64,000 nucleotides of DNA, from positions 62,001 to 126,000 of the forward strand of contig CAMARW010000002.1 of assembly GCA_945860865.1 (NCBI GenBank), in the 5' to 3' direction. Positions 63,863-64,000 of the stretch are shown one piece after another. This DNA comes from Chitinophaga pinensis (GTDB taxonomy: Bacteria; Bacteroidota; Bacteroidia; UKL13-3). Numbering within the stretch: position 1 is the stretch's first letter; each line of letters begins with the position of its first letter. The notes beneath the pieces were generated by a model. That model ran no database searches. It saw nothing but the letters and a program-made list of their open reading frames with translations, and was not told the DNA's origin. The translations under genes were made by a program, and so were the position numbers.

Positions 63863-64000
63863 TCTGCCTTAACAAACTTATCAAGCAGCAAAAGAAAATC
63901 CTGCCTGCTTATTTCTCTTGCCCCCATACTAATTAAATGAGCGGTGGTTTGCTGACAATCTATTACCTCAATGCCTTCTTGTAAGGCATGTAAACAGAAG
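63859..64000 (-). CDS. aat: Leucyl/phenylalanyl-tRNA--protein transferase, C-terminal end
   Basis: The reverse strand is open from the right edge to TAA at 63861-63859. The last 46 residues read CLHALQEGIEVIDCQQTTAH, then LISMGAREISRQDFLLLLDK and FVKAD. The IDCQ..TAHL.SMGAREI.R..F pattern is the end of Aat, which adds Leu or Phe to protein N-termini for the N-end rule pathway. The rest lies outside the window. Convergent with rodA; the two stop codons overlap. Confidence 0.85.
   Translation of the reverse strand, partial: FCLHALQEGIEVIDCQQTTAHLISMGAREISRQDFLLLLDKFVKAD

Overview
The window is a chromosomal stretch of a Bacteroidota (Bacteroidetes) bacterium. The evidence is gldA-gldF-gldG with a DUF4340 gene, the LptE/TPR/SecG/GroES/GroEL order, a DUF2007-CdsA pair, a Rho factor with a long disordered N-terminal linker, -7 elements of the form TAnnTTTG with TTTG 19 nt upstream, frequent TTG/GTG starts, weak ribosome binding sites and an AT-rich composition (GC estimated by eye in the high thirties). 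Two TCA-cycle enzymes are of the mitochondrial/eukaryotic type. The genus cannot be fixed from the sequence. Nothing looks like a phage, IS element, integron, CRISPR array, rRNA or tRNA; this is core genome.

Layout: 1-2594 outer-membrane lipid genes (partial lptD, divergent amidase, MCE/MlaD protein). 2601-8050 a tripartite RND efflux operon. 8110-11642 an MFS exporter and a TonB-dependent receptor. 11762-13078 citrate synthase. 13152-15603 lptE, a TPR-like protein and secG. 15674-17717 an ECF sigma factor with a probable anti-sigma/outer-membrane fusion protein. 17916-19870 groES-groEL. 19955-23633 a serine hydrolase, WG-repeat and DUF3820 proteins, a CoA-transferase B subunit and malate dehydrogenase. 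23918-28278 gldAFG plus DUF4340. 28330-33686 a CNNM/CBS protein, a GreA-like protein, a thiolase, a secreted WG-like protein and NADP-isocitrate dehydrogenase. 33954-38463 a small Cys/Lys-rich secreted protein, psd, glutamate dehydrogenase, cdsA, DUF2007 and a CPBP protease. 38503-44538 dus, hydrolases, a 588-aa uncharacterised flavoenzyme-like protein with a cysteine-rich C-terminus, and lipoproteins. 44684-47850 a 47-aa zinc ribbon, DUF1456, a beta-lactamase fold protein and photolyase. 47972-52040 rho, recF and a CNNM/CBS protein. 52226-56686 pdhA, a TPR protein, ribH, a lipoprotein and purN. 56761-63862 purH and the rod-shape operon mreB-mreC-mreD-mrdA-rodA. 63859-64000 the end of aat.

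Most genes are housekeeping: envelope biogenesis, elongasome, TCA cycle, purine and riboflavin synthesis, protein folding and gliding motility.

Signals that ordinary annotation would miss: (1) a recognisable Rho N-terminal helical domain lies in frame directly upstream of rho but is interrupted by a TAG and a TAA. (2) Heptanucleotide-period tandem repeats, with a different unit at each locus, begin at or within a few bases of stop codons (groEL, mdh, the TPR gene) or lie before ribH. (3) The 12-mer TTGGTTCGAACC occurs four times, twice inside a perfect 14-bp palindrome. (4) The 588-aa protein combines nitronate-monooxygenase-like motifs with a five-cysteine cluster, and its gene has an inverted-repeat operator candidate placed like an activator site. 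(5) A sigma-54-like -24/-12 element precedes groES. (6) A 9-bp perfect inverted repeat precedes a tiny zinc-ribbon gene.
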